Assembly (NCBI RefSeq): GCF_017084525.1
Contig: NZ_CP070950.1
Location: 4,154,001 to 4,218,000, forward strand
DNA length: 64,000 nt
Direction of reading: 5' to 3'
DNA from: Conexibacter sp. SYSU D00693
Lineage (GTDB): Bacteria; Actinomycetota; Thermoleophilia; Solirubrobacterales; Solirubrobacteraceae
The first letter of the stretch is position 1. The number at the start of each line of letters is the position of its first letter. Shown one piece after another: positions 31,571 through 42,232 of the stretch. The notes beneath the pieces are model-generated. The model was not told the origin of the DNA. It worked only from the letters and a program-made list of their open reading frames with translations, and did no database searches. The translations under genes and the position numbers were made by a program.

Positions 31571-33061
31571 GTGAGCGACGACGCGCAGGCCGCAGCCGGC
31601 GGCGAGGAGGAGATCCTCGCGGCCCGGCGCGCCAAGCTCGAGCGCCTGCGCGCCGAGGGGCTCGACCCCTTCCCGCACGCGTTCCCGGGCGTCGAGGCGA
31701 TCGCCGACGTCCGCGCCGCCCACGACGGCCTCGAGCCGGGCGCCGAGACGGCGTCCCGGCACCGGATCGCCGGGCGGCTGGCCGCCCGTCGCGGCCAGGG
31801 CAAGATGGCGTTCCTCGACCTCGTCGACCGCTCGGGCCGGATCCAGCTGCAGTCCCGCCTCGACGTGCTGGGCGAGGAGCTGCACGGGCGCCTGCTCGAG
31901 CTCGACCTGGGCGACCTCATCGGGGTCGACGGGACGGCGTTCATGTCCAAGCGCGGCGAGCTGAGCCTGCGCGTCGACGGCTTCGAGGTCCTGGCGAAGT
32001 CCCTGCGCCCGCCGCCCGACAAGTTCCACGGCCTCCAGGACGTGGAGACCCGCTTCCGGCGGCGCGAGCTCGACCTCATCGGCAACGAGGAGTCGCGCCA
32101 CCTCTTCGTCGCCCGCGCGCGGATCATCGCCACGGTGCGCCGCTACCTCGACGACGCCGGCTTCGTCGAGGTCGAGACGCCGGTGCTGCAGCCGCTGTAC
32201 GGCGGCGCCATGGCCCGCCCGTTCACGACGCACCACAACGCGCTGGACCGCGAGCTCTACCTGCGCATCGCGACCGAGCTGTACCTCAAGCGGTTGATCG
32301 TCGGCGGCCTGGAGCGCGTCTACGAGCTCGGCAAGGACTTCCGCAACGAGGGCATCTCCTACAAGCACAACCCCGAGTTCACGATGGTCGAGTTCTACGA
32401 GGCCTATGCGGACTACGAGGACATGATGCGCCGGGTCGAGGAGCTCCTGCCGCGGGTGGCCGCCGCGACGGCGGAGGTGCTCGGCAGCGCCCGCGACGAC
32501 CTCGACTTCACGCCGCCCTACCGGCGCGTGTCGCTCGGCGACGCCATCGCCGAGGCCACGGGGATCGACATCTACGCCGTGCGTGACCGCGACGCCCTCG
32601 AGGCCGCGATCCGCGAGCGGGCGATCGACATCCCCACGGCCGACCTCACCTGGCCCCAGCTCGTCGACGACCTCTTCTCGAAGGTGGTCGAGCCCACCCT
32701 GCAGCAGCCCACCTTCGTCGTGGACTACCCGAAGGAGCTCTCGCCCTTCGCCAAGGACCACCGCTCCGAGCCGGGGCTGGTGGAGCGCTTCGAGGCCTTC
32801 GCGGGCGGCATGGAGGTGGCCAACGCCTTCACCGAGCTCAACGACCCCGACGAGCAGCGCGCCCGCTTCGAGGCGCAGGTCCGGTTCGCCGCCGAGGGCG
32901 ACGAGGAGGCCCAGCCCTACGACGAGGTCTTCGTCGAGGCCCTCGAGCACGGCATGCCGCCCACGGGCGGGATCGGCATCGGCATCGACCGCCTGGTCAT
33001 GCTCCTCACCGGCCGGCGGTCGATCCGCGAGGTCGTGCTCTTCCCCGCGATGCGGGACTGA
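31571..33061 (+). CDS. lysS: Lysyl-tRNA synthetase, class II
   Basis: 496 aa. The OB-fold anticodon domain is at residues 60-160 (GRLAARRGQGKMAFLDLVD). Class II motif 2 is FRNEGISYKHNPEFTMVEFYEAY near residue 255 and motif 3 is GGIGIGIDRLVMLLTG near residue 465. It charges tRNA-Lys. The GTG start is 11 nt after greA; TAGCCC, which contains the greA stop, lies 8 nt upstream and may be a weak -10. Confidence 0.95.
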   Translation: MSDDAQAAAGGEEEILAARRAKLERLRAEGLDPFPHAFPGVEAIADVRAAHDGLEPGAETASRHRIAGRLAARRGQGKMAFLDLVDRSGRIQLQSRLDVLGEELHGRLLELDLGDLIGVDGTAFMSKRGELSLRVDGFEVLAKSLRPPPDKFHGLQDVETRFRRRELDLIGNEESRHLFVARARIIATVRRYLDDAGFVEVETPVLQPLYGGAMARPFTTHHNALDRELYLRIATELYLKRLIVGGLERVYELGKDFRNEGISYKHNPEFTMVEFYEAYADYEDMMRRVEELLPRVAAATAEVLGSARDDLDFTPPYRRVSLGDAIAEATGIDIYAVRDRDALEAAIRERAIDIPTADLTWPQLVDDLFSKVVEPTLQQPTFVVDYPKELSPFAKDHRSEPGLVERFEAFAGGMEVANAFTELNDPDEQRARFEAQVRFAAEGDEEAQPYDEVFVEALEHGMPPTGGIGIGIDRLVMLLTGRRSIREVVLFPAMRD

Positions 33062-33073
33062 GCGCGCCCGCGC

Positions 33074-33090
33074 GTCGAAGCCGCTTCGAC
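33074..33090 (+). terminator. Hairpin terminator after lysS
   Basis: GTCGAAG, loop CCG, CTTCGAC, 12 nt after the stop. No T-run. Confidence 0.45.
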
Positions 33091-33140
33091 AGCTCGTCGG
33101 AACCTCCTCCAAGGCCCCCGGCGGGGTCCAGGCCCGTTGG

Positions 33141-33146
33141 TAGACT
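33141..33146 (+). promoter_or_regulatory. -10 element in the clpC upstream region
   Basis: TAGACT, 5 nt before the ATG of a 40-codon ORF at 33152. Transcription from here would read a structured leader of about 165 nt into clpC. Confidence 0.5.
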
Positions 33147-33151
33147 GCCCC

Positions 33152-33274
33152 ATGGCCGCCGAACGGAGCCTGGTCCCCCTCAGCAATCGACCCCGAACGG
33201 TCGATGAGGTGGGTGGACCGGGTAGGTCGGTGACCCCGTACCCACCCCGTCACCAAGTCCAGACCACCACCTGA
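33152..33274 (+). CDS. Possible 40-codon leaderless leader ORF upstream of clpC
   Basis: ATG 33152 to TGA 33272-33274, beginning MAAERSLVPLSNRP. Its ATG is at the right distance from TAGACT to be the first codon of the transcript. The stop is 44 nt before clpC. It spans hairpins at 33174-33204 and beyond. The peptide has no recognisable family and could be a chance frame; its value may lie in coupling translation to the folding of the clpC leader. Confidence 0.35.
   Translation: MAAERSLVPLSNRPRTVDEVGGPGRSVTPYPPRHQVQTTT
33174..33204 (+). promoter_or_regulatory. Hairpin in the clpC leader
   Basis: CCTCA, a GCAA bulge, TCGACC, loop CCGAAC, GGTCGA, TGAGG: eleven base pairs with one bulge. Downstream GTGGGT and ACCCAC can pair again around 33206-33245. 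Boundaries are approximate to a few bases. Confidence 0.45.
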
Positions 33275-33318
33275 CCCACGCCCTCGGGCGACGCCCAAGC
33301 AGGAAGGACTTACGCCAC

Positions 33319-35925
<2,607 letters not shown>

Positions 35926-35951
35926 CGCGTCGCGCACACCACTGATGTGAT

Positions 35952-35979
35952 CGAGGGGCGGCCTGCGGGCCGCCCCTCG
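35952..35979 (+). terminator. Terminator hairpin after clpC
   Basis: CGAGGGGCGGCC, loop TGCG, and its exact 12-nt complement, 26 nt after the stop. No T-run, as is common in actinobacteria. Confidence 0.65.
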
Positions 35980-36017
35980 TGGTGCACCACCCCTCGGTGC
36001 GATGCGTCACGCGGGCG

Positions 36018-36047
36018 TTGCATGCCCCGGCGCGTTTGGGGCAGGAT
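36018..36047 (+). promoter_or_regulatory. Promoter of the cNMP-binding protein gene
   Basis: TTGCAT (36018-36023), 18-bp spacer, CAGGAT (36042-36047), then 7 nt to GTG 36055. Confidence 0.5.
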
Positions 36048-36054
36048 GGGCGCC

Positions 36055-36447
36055 GTGGACGCCTCCCGCCTGAAGAGCATCTCCGTCTTCGCCGACCTGT
36101 CGGACGAGGACCTGAGCCACATCGCCGCGCTGGCCGCGGAGGTGTCGGTGCCCGAGGGCAAGGAGCTGGTCCGCGAGGGGGACTACTCCTACGACGTGCT
36201 GGCCATCGAGGAGGGCACCGCCCGCGTGGAGCGCGGGGGCGAGACCATCGCGGAGCTCGGCGCGGGCGACGTCATCGGCGAGATGGGCGTCCTCGAGCGC
36301 TCCCAGCGCTCCGCCACGGTCATCGCGACGTCGCCCATGCGGCTCGTCACGCTCACGTCGTGGGACGTGCGCAAGCTGCGCAAGAACTCCCCCGAGGCCG
36401 TCGAGCACCTGCGCCAGCTCGTCGAGCGCCGGCGCGACCACGCCTAG
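36055..36447 (+). CDS. Stand-alone cyclic-nucleotide-binding domain protein
   Basis: 130 aa starting at GTG 36055 (VDASRLKSISVFADLSDEDL). It is a single CRP-like beta-barrel: EGKELVREGDYSYDVLAIEEG, then the phosphate-binding cassette GDVIGEMGVLERSQRSATV, which keeps the glycine-glutamate and arginine-serine expected for cAMP. There is no helix-turn-helix or other output domain, so it must act through a partner. A cAMP source, the cyclase at 11.4-12.6 kb, is in this window. Upstream ATG 36046 is less likely because it overlaps the -10. Confidence 0.85.
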   Translation: MDASRLKSISVFADLSDEDLSHIAALAAEVSVPEGKELVREGDYSYDVLAIEEGTARVERGGETIAELGAGDVIGEMGVLERSQRSATVIATSPMRLVTLTSWDVRKLRKNSPEAVEHLRQLVERRRDHA

Positions 36448-36480
36448 CGCCTCACGGTCGCCTCAGACGGGGAGGGCAGG

Positions 36481-37614
36481 ATGTGCGGCGTGCTGCTGCG
36501 CCCGCGCTCGTGCCTCGTCCTCGCCTGCCTGGTCCTCGCCGCGCTGCCGGCCCCGGCGTCGGCCGTCTTCGGCGGGCGCGTGGCCGCGCCCGGGGAGGCG
36601 CCGTGGGCCGCGACGCTCGTCAGCCCCGGCCGGCCGGTCGTGGCCGGGGAGCGCTGCAGCGGGGCGGTCATCGCGCGCGACCGGGTGCTCACCGCGGCAC
36701 ACTGTGTCCTGGGCACCGCGCCGGGGTCGCTGCGCGTGCTCGTGGGAGAGGGGCGGCTGACGGCGCTCGCGACGGCCGACGCGCGGCGCGCTCGGGCGGT
36801 CTGGTTCCCGCCGTCCTTCCGCGAGCTGCCCTCGCCGAGGTTCCCGGACTCGCCGTCGGCGAGCGCCTCGGTCGACGACGTGGCGCTCGTCCTGCTCGCG
36901 ACGCCCCTGCCGGCCGGCACGCCGGTCGCGCCGCTGGCCGAGGCCGAGCCGGCCGTCGGCGCCGCCTCGCGGACGTTCGGCCACGGCTCGACCGGGACGG
37001 GCGAGGGCGGCGGCCCGAGCGACGACCTCAAGGTGGCCGAGCAGGTGGTCCTCGGCGCCGAGGACTGCCGGCGCGACCACCCGCAGCTCCTGCGCCCTGC
37101 CGACCACCTGTGCACGCTGGCCGCGTCGCGCGCGCAGAGCTGCGGCGGCGACAGCGGCGGGCCGGTCGTCGTCGACGGCCGGGTCGCCGCCGTCGTGACG
37201 TGGGGCGGCGAGACGCAGGGGCGCGGGTGCGGCGAGGGGCTCGCCGACGTGGGCGAGCGGCTGCTCGAGCACCGGTCGGCGCTGCTGGCGCCGTCGCCGC
37301 CGGCGGCGCCGTGGTCGCGGCGGGCGCCGCGCATCACCGTCCGCGACGGCGTCGCGACGTGCCGGCGCGGGGCGTGGGGCGGCGGGGACGCCCGGTTCTC
37401 CTACGCGTGGGTCCGTCCCGAGCGGTTCGTCGCCGTCGAGCGCACGCCGGGCGGCGCGGTCAAGCGGGTGCGGCGCATCCCCGAGCGCCGGGTCGCCTCC
37501 GGCCCCCGGCTGCGCGTCCCGTCCAGCCGGCGGGTGTGCGTCGTGACGGCGCGGGGCGCCGGCGGCTGGGCCGTCGCACGGTCGTCCAACGCCGTGCCGG
37601 CCGGACGCGGATGA
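36481..37614 (+). CDS. Secreted trypsin-like serine protease (S1)
   Basis: 377 aa. Signal peptide with a long hydrophobic core (LVLACLVLAALPAPASA), then mature VFGGRVAAPGEAPWAA resembling the IVGG start of trypsins. The triad is complete: LTAAHC, DDVALVLL, and CGGDSGGPVVV; cysteines next to H and S suggest disulfides. A C-terminal tail of about 100 residues (RITVRDGVATCRRGAWGGG) looks like a separate beta domain. ATG 36481 follows GGGGAGGG; GTG 36490, 7 nt after CAGGAT, is the alternative. Confidence 0.88.
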   Translation: MCGVLLRPRSCLVLACLVLAALPAPASAVFGGRVAAPGEAPWAATLVSPGRPVVAGERCSGAVIARDRVLTAAHCVLGTAPGSLRVLVGEGRLTALATADARRARAVWFPPSFRELPSPRFPDSPSASASVDDVALVLLATPLPAGTPVAPLAEAEPAVGAASRTFGHGSTGTGEGGGPSDDLKVAEQVVLGAEDCRRDHPQLLRPADHLCTLAASRAQSCGGDSGGPVVVDGRVAAVVTWGGETQGRGCGEGLADVGERLLEHRSALLAPSPPAAPWSRRAPRITVRDGVATCRRGAWGGGDARFSYAWVRPERFVAVERTPGGAVKRVRRIPERRVASGPRLRVPSSRRVCVVTARGAGGWAVARSSNAVPAGRG

Positions 37615-37720
37615 GGGAGGCGCCTGGGCTCGGGTGAGGGAGGCGGCTCCGGGTCACCCCGAGAGGCAGCCGCACCCCGGGACTGGGGAAGGCCCCGATG
37701 ACCCGGAATCCGGCCCTGGG

Positions 37721-37726
37721 GAGGAT
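37721..37726 (+). promoter_or_regulatory. Possible -10 of the cupin gene
   Basis: GAGGAT, 7 nt before ATG 37734; the same bases follow GGGG and could instead be a Shine-Dalgarno. The 119-bp gap also holds GCGGCT/AGCCGC arms of a loose hairpin. Confidence 0.3.
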
Positions 37727-37733
37727 GCTGTCC

Positions 37734-38411
37734 ATGGCCACGGCCGGCGACGTCTTCCACAACCCCACCACCGGTGAGCGCGTCACCGTCCTGCTCGGCG
37801 CCGACGACACCGACGGCCGCTACCTGGCCGCGAGCATGGCCGTCCCGCCCGGCGACTGCCGGCTGGGCGAGCACCTGCACCCGGGGCTGGTCGAGGCCTT
37901 CGAGGTCCGCCGCGGCCGCCTGACGTTCTCGCTCGACGGCGAGGAGCGGATCGCGCGGCCCGGGGAGCGGATCGTCGTCCCGCGCGGCGCCCGCCACGAC
38001 TACTGGAACGACGGGCCGCAGGACGCGGAGATCCTGCTCGAGGTGTGGCCCGCCAAGCGCTTCGAGCAGCTCGTCGGGACGCTGATGGGCCTCGCCCGCG
38101 AGGGGCTCGTCGACGAGCACGGCTCGCCGGATCCGCTGCAGGCCGCCGTCACCGCCCGCGAGTTCCGGCGCGAGCTGGTCCTCTGCTCGCCGCCGCGCTG
38201 GCTGCAGCGGGTCGTCAACCCGGTCCTGGCCGCCATCGGCCGGCTCTGCGGGATGAAGGGCTCCTACGCCCGCCACGCGGTGCCGGTCGACCGCGTCACC
38301 GTCGAGCACTGGGACGAGCGCCCGGAGCCGGCCGCCGGCGAGCAGGCCGTCGCGGCGGTGCTCGGCCCGGTCCCGGTCGTGTCGGCCGGCGGCGGTCCCG
38401 CCGTCGTCTAG
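37734..38411 (+). CDS. Cupin-domain protein
   Basis: 225 aa from ATG 37734 (MATAGDVFHNPTTGE). The first 110 residues form a cupin barrel: GEHLHPGLVEAFEVRRGRL has the metal motif H-x-H-x5-E with G, and RIVVPRGARHDYWNDG supplies the last histidine. The C-terminal half is helical (ARHAVPVDRV, LCSPPRWLQRVVNPVLAAI) and not recognised. A sugar-modifying enzyme or a binding protein is possible. Confidence 0.82.
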   Translation: MATAGDVFHNPTTGERVTVLLGADDTDGRYLAASMAVPPGDCRLGEHLHPGLVEAFEVRRGRLTFSLDGEERIARPGERIVVPRGARHDYWNDGPQDAEILLEVWPAKRFEQLVGTLMGLAREGLVDEHGSPDPLQAAVTAREFRRELVLCSPPRWLQRVVNPVLAAIGRLCGMKGSYARHAVPVDRVTVEHWDERPEPAAGEQAVAAVLGPVPVVSAGGGPAVV

Positions 38412-38444
38412 CCGCGCCCCCGCCGCCCGTGCTTGCATGGGCAC

Positions 38445-38666
38445 ATGGCCGACGGCGCGCCCCTCGTCGAGATCAAGGTCCGCGACGACGGGCCCTACAA
38501 GGTCACGGGCCCGGTGCGCCTCGTCGACCCCGACGGCGGCACGTGGGAGGTCCCGCCCGGGGAGTCCATCGTGCTGTGCCGCTGCGGCGCCTCGCAGACC
38601 AAGCCGTTCTGCGACCGCTCGCACCGCGAAGCAGGCTTCTCCAGCTGCGAGCGCGCGCCTTCGTGA
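38445..38666 (+). CDS. CDGSH iron-sulfur domain protein
   Basis: 73 aa from ATG 38445. One CDGSH motif: CRCGASQTKPFCDRSH gives the three cysteines and one histidine that hold a 2Fe-2S cluster. The N-terminal half (VEIKVRDDGPYKVTGPVRLV) is the usual beta wrap. Probably a small redox or cluster-transfer protein in the cytoplasm. It directly precedes radA without overlap. Confidence 0.88.
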   Translation: MADGAPLVEIKVRDDGPYKVTGPVRLVDPDGGTWEVPPGESIVLCRCGASQTKPFCDRSHREAGFSSCERAPS

Positions 38667-38678
38667 CGCCTTCGTGAC
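38657..38678 (+). repeat. 11-bp tandem repeat upstream of radA
   Basis: GCCTTCGTGAC twice in a row, ending 28 bp before the radA -10. The first copy covers the CDGSH stop codon. Confidence 0.5.
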
Positions 38679-38706
38679 GGGACACGATCGCGTCCGGGAC
38701 GGCACC

Positions 38707-38712
38707 TACCGT
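38707..38712 (+). promoter_or_regulatory. -10 element of radA
   Basis: TACCGT, 11 nt before ATG 38724. Confidence 0.45.
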
Positions 38713-38723
38713 CCACGGGCCCG

Positions 38724-40115
38724 ATGCCCCGCCCCGCCACGCACTTCGTCTGCTCGGACTGCGGCGCGAGCCACGCCAAGTGGTTCGGCCAGTGCCCCTC
38801 GTGCAGCGCCTGGGGGACGCTGGTCGAGGAGCGCGCACCGGCGGCGGCGGGCAAGGGCGGGCGGTCGCGTGCCGGCGCGGGCGGTGGCGGCGCCGGCGGT
38901 GCGCCGGCGCCCAAGCCCCAGCGCCTGCGCGACGTCCGTGCGGAGGCGGCCGACCGGCTGCGGACCGGCATCGGCGAGCTCGACCGCGTGCTGGGCGGCG
39001 GGCTCGTGCCGGGCTCCCTCGTCCTGCTCGGCGGCTCGCCGGGCATCGGCAAGTCGACGCTCACCGGCATGGCCCTCGGTGACCTCGTCGGCGCGGGGCG
39101 CTCGGTGCTCTACGTCTCGGGTGAGGAGTCGGCGGCGCAGATCCGCCTGCGCCACGAGCGGCTGGAGGCCGCAGACCGCCGGGCGCTCGACGTCCCGGTG
39201 CTCGCGGAGACCGACCTCGACGCCGTCCTCGCGGCGATCGAGGCCGAGCGGCCCGACGTCTGCGTCGTCGACTCGGTGCAGACCCTCCACGCCGCGGAGC
39301 TCACCGGCGCCCCGGGCTCGGTGGGCCAGGTGCGCGAGGTCGCGGCGCGCGTCATGGAGGTGGCCAAGCGCGCCGGCACGGCCGTGGTCCTCGTCGGCCA
39401 CGTGACCAAGGAGGGCGCGATCGCCGGCCCGCGCGTCCTCGAGCACCTCGTCGACTGCGTCCTGCAGTTCGAGGGCGAGAAGGAGCGCACGTACCGCACG
39501 CTGCGGGCGTTGAAGAACCGCTTCGGCTCCACGTCGGAGACCGGCGTGTTCGAGATGCGCCAGGGCGGTCTTGTCGAGGTCCTCGACCCGAGCGCCCGCT
39601 TCGTCGGCGAGGCGACGGGCAAGCCCGGCAGCGTGGTGCTCGCCGCCATGGAGGGCTCCCGCCCGCTGCTCGTGGAGGTGCAGGCCCTCGTCTCGCAGTC
39701 CGAGCTCGTGCCGCCGCGGCGCGTCTGCACCGGCATCGACCGCAACCGCCTCGCGATGGTCCTCGCCGTCCTCGCCCGCCACGCGGGCGTCGGGGTCGGC
39801 CAGGCCGACGTCTTCGTCAACGTGGTCGGCGGCGTGCGCGTCGACGAGCCGGGCGCCGACCTCGCCGTCGCCCTCGCCGTCGCGAGCGCCGCCCGCGGGG
39901 TGGCCCTCGGCGCGCCGGACAAGCCGCTCGCCGCCTTCGGCGAGGTCGGGCTCACCGGCGAGCTGCGCACCGTCGCGCATCCCGACCGCCGCCTCGAGGA
40001 GTCCGCGAAGTTCGGCCTCGCCCGGGTCGTCTCGCCCGCCTCTGCGACGTCGCTGCGCCAGGCGGTGCGGCTGGCGCTCGGCGCGCCCGAGCGACACGAG
40101 CGGGCCGCGGCCTAG
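38724..40115 (+). CDS. radA: DNA repair protein RadA (Sms)
   Basis: 463 aa. N-terminal zinc finger CSDCGASHAKWFGQCPSC, Walker A GGSPGIGKSTL near residue 103, the RadA-specific motif LKNRFGST near residue 262, and a C-terminal Lon-protease-like domain (GVRVDEPGADLAVALAVASA). It is a hexameric branch-migration helicase in homologous recombination. A Gly/Ala-rich linker (residues 40-65) separates finger and ATPase. In many actinobacteria radA is next to disA; here they are 3.4 kb apart. Confidence 0.95.
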   Translation: MPRPATHFVCSDCGASHAKWFGQCPSCSAWGTLVEERAPAAAGKGGRSRAGAGGGGAGGAPAPKPQRLRDVRAEAADRLRTGIGELDRVLGGGLVPGSLVLLGGSPGIGKSTLTGMALGDLVGAGRSVLYVSGEESAAQIRLRHERLEAADRRALDVPVLAETDLDAVLAAIEAERPDVCVVDSVQTLHAAELTGAPGSVGQVREVAARVMEVAKRAGTAVVLVGHVTKEGAIAGPRVLEHLVDCVLQFEGEKERTYRTLRALKNRFGSTSETGVFEMRQGGLVEVLDPSARFVGEATGKPGSVVLAAMEGSRPLLVEVQALVSQSELVPPRRVCTGIDRNRLAMVLAVLARHAGVGVGQADVFVNVVGGVRVDEPGADLAVALAVASAARGVALGAPDKPLAAFGEVGLTGELRTVAHPDRRLEESAKFGLARVVSPASATSLRQAVRLALGAPERHERAAA

Positions 40116-40127
40116 CGTGAGGAGGTG

Positions 40128-40164
40128 TGTGACGTTCGAGGTCTTGGGGACCTCGGACGTCACA
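40128..40164. terminator. 16-bp hairpin between radA and the PadR gene
   Basis: Left arm TGTGACGTTCGAGGTC, loop TTGGG, right arm complementary except for one G-T pair. It sits in the 85-bp gap between convergent genes, so it can end transcription from both sides. Confidence 0.6.
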
Positions 40165-40200
40165 GACCTCGCCCGGAGCCCCGCCGAGACCCGCTGCGCC

Positions 40201-40737
40201 TTACCCCTCGACCGGCCCCGACCCCGCCGCCAGCCGCTCCCAGAAGGCGATCCACGCCTCCTGCATCGCGATGCCGGCGTCGAGCGTGTGCAGCGGCCCG
40301 GTGGCGTTGGGGAGTCCGCGGACGCGGTCGCGGATCGCGGTGAGGGTCGCGAGGCGCTCGCGGTGGGCCTCGACCTGGCGGACGGCGACGTCCGTGGGGT
40401 CGGCGCCGAAGAACACCTTCAGCAGCGCCGGCTCGCGCAGCTCGCCGCGGGGCAGGTCGGCGCCGGCGAGCCAGGCGTCGAGGGCCGCGACCCCCTCGTC
40501 GGTGATCCGGTAGTGCTTGCGGCGCCGGCCCCGCTCCTCCTGGCGCACGGTGGCGAGGCCGCGGGCGACGAGGCGGTCGGGCTCGGCGTAGAGCTGGGAG
40601 TGGGGGACCGCCCAGAAGAAGCCGACGGAGCCCGCGTGGGTGGCCTTGAGCTCGTAGGGCGTCGCCTCGCCGGCGAAGCGCAGGAGGCCGAGGACGATGT
40701 ACGAGGTCGGCGTGAGCCCGGGGTGCGGCATTGACAT
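40201..40737 (-). CDS. PadR family transcriptional regulator
   Basis: 178 aa. The winged helix covers residues 8-85 (LTPTSYIVLGLLRFAGEATP, SQLYAEPDRLVARGLATVRQ, KHYRITDEGVAALDAWL), followed by the helical dimerisation arm (VRQVEAHRERLATLTAIRDR). It is divergent from a carotenoid oxygenase gene over 57 bp and is its probable regulator. TACCGT on the minus strand (40750-40755) lies 12 nt before ATG 40737. Confidence 0.88.
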   Translation of the reverse strand: MSMPHPGLTPTSYIVLGLLRFAGEATPYELKATHAGSVGFFWAVPHSQLYAEPDRLVARGLATVRQEERGRRRKHYRITDEGVAALDAWLAGADLPRGELREPALLKVFFGADPTDVAVRQVEAHRERLATLTAIRDRVRGLPNATGPLHTLDAGIAMQEAWIAFWERLAAGSGPVEG

Positions 40738-40794
40738 GCTCCGATCAGGACGGTACGACTCGGGCACGTCACACCGGCACCGAGGGGACGCACG

Positions 40795-42210
40795 ATGACA
40801 GCGACGGCGACGAAGGGCGCTGTCCTGGGCTTCCAGGACGCCGACGCGGAGGTCACTCCGACCGAGCTGGCGGTCGAGGGCGAGCTGCCGCCCTGGCTGC
40901 GCGGCAGCCTGCTGCGGACCGGTCCGGCGCGCTGGGACGTCGGCGGACGACCGGTCAACCACTGGTTCGACGGGCTCGCCAAGCTGCACCGCTTCGCCTT
41001 CGCCGACGGGCGCGTCGACTACGCGTCGCGCTTCCTGCGCAGCCGGGCCTTCGAGGCGGCGCAGGCCGAGGGCCGCATCGCCTTCCGCGAGTTCGCGACC
41101 GACCCGTGCCGCAGCGCGTTCAAGCGCGTCACCACGCTCTTCGACCCCGCGAAGGACTTCAGCGACAACGGCGCGGTGAACGTCATGGCGCTCGGTGACC
41201 GCTGGCAGGCGCTGACCGAGACGCCGATGCCGGTGGCCTTCGACCCCGACACGCTCGAGACGCTCGGGGTCGGCCAGCCGCCGCCGGCCGGCCACCACAC
41301 CACCGCGCACCCGCACGCCGACGGCGACGAGCTCTGGGGTCACGGCGTGCACTTCGGCCCGCGCTCGAGCTACGTCGTCTACGCCCAGCGGCCCGGCGGC
41401 GACCAGCGCGTCGTGGGGCGCCTGCCGGTCCGCCGCCCCGCCTACCACCACGCGTTCTCGCTCACCCCGCGCCGCGCCGTCCTCGCCGAGGGGCCGTTCA
41501 CCGTCGACCCGCTGCGCCTCGCGCTCGGCGGACGCTCGTTCGCGGCCTCCTTCGCCTGGGACGGCGCCCACCCAAGCCGCTTCCTCGCGGTCGACCGTGC
41601 CACGGGCCGGCCCGCCGGGACGTGGGAGGCCGAGCCGTTCTTCTGCTTCCACCACGTCAACGCCTTCGAGGACGGCGAGGACCTCGTCGTCGACCTCCTG
41701 GCCTACGACGACGCCGCGATCGTCGAGGCGCTGGCGCTCGAGCGCCTGCGCGCGGGCCAGGCGCCGCCCACGCCGCAGCTGCGCCGCTACCGCCTGCGCC
41801 CCGGCGAGGACACCGCCACCGGCGAGCCGCTCGCCGAGGTCCGCTTCGAGCTGCCCGTCATCGACTACGGCCGCGTCAACGGCCGGCCCTACCGCCACGT
41901 CTGGGGCGTCGGGGCCTCCGAGCGGTCCGGGTGGTTCGACCGCATCGTCCACACCGACGTGACCACCGGCGAGCAGCGCGCATGGCACGAGCCCGGGCTG
42001 CACCCCGGCGAGCCCGTCCTCGCCCCACGCCCCGGGGCGACGAGCGAGGACGACGGCGTCCTGCTCACCGTCGCGCTCGAGCCCGCGGCGGGCACCTCCG
42101 CGCTGGTCGTCCTCGACGCCGCGACGCTCGAGGAGCGCGCCCGCGCGCGGGTCCCGCACCACATCCCGTTCGGCTTCCACGGGCAGTTCGCCCGCCGGGA
42201 GGACCGCTAG
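40795..42210 (+). CDS. Carotenoid oxygenase (RPE65/CCD family)
   Basis: 471 aa. The four iron histidines of the beta-propeller are in AHPHADGDELWGHG, YHHAFSLT, FHHVNAFEDG and the C-terminal PFGFHGQF. The N-terminus ELPPWLRGSLLRTGPARWDVG is typical. It cleaves a conjugated double bond of a carotenoid or apocarotenoid with O2, possibly giving retinal; the exact bond cannot be told. GAGGGG is 7 nt before ATG. It is followed by the cyclopropane synthase gene, with ispD and ispF 4-6 kb further on. Confidence 0.9.
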   Translation: MTATATKGAVLGFQDADAEVTPTELAVEGELPPWLRGSLLRTGPARWDVGGRPVNHWFDGLAKLHRFAFADGRVDYASRFLRSRAFEAAQAEGRIAFREFATDPCRSAFKRVTTLFDPAKDFSDNGAVNVMALGDRWQALTETPMPVAFDPDTLETLGVGQPPPAGHHTTAHPHADGDELWGHGVHFGPRSSYVVYAQRPGGDQRVVGRLPVRRPAYHHAFSLTPRRAVLAEGPFTVDPLRLALGGRSFAASFAWDGAHPSRFLAVDRATGRPAGTWEAEPFFCFHHVNAFEDGEDLVVDLLAYDDAAIVEALALERLRAGQAPPTPQLRRYRLRPGEDTATGEPLAEVRFELPVIDYGRVNGRPYRHVWGVGASERSGWFDRIVHTDVTTGEQRAWHEPGLHPGEPVLAPRPGATSEDDGVLLTVALEPAAGTSALVVLDAATLEERARARVPHHIPFGFHGQFARREDR

Positions 42211-42218
42211 GACGGCAG

Positions 42219-42224
42219 TACCGT
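42219..42224 (+). promoter_or_regulatory. -10 element of the cyclopropane synthase gene
   Basis: TACCGT, 8 nt before ATG 42233, in the 22-nt gap after the carotenoid oxygenase. Confidence 0.5.
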
Positions 42225-42232
42225 GGACGGGC

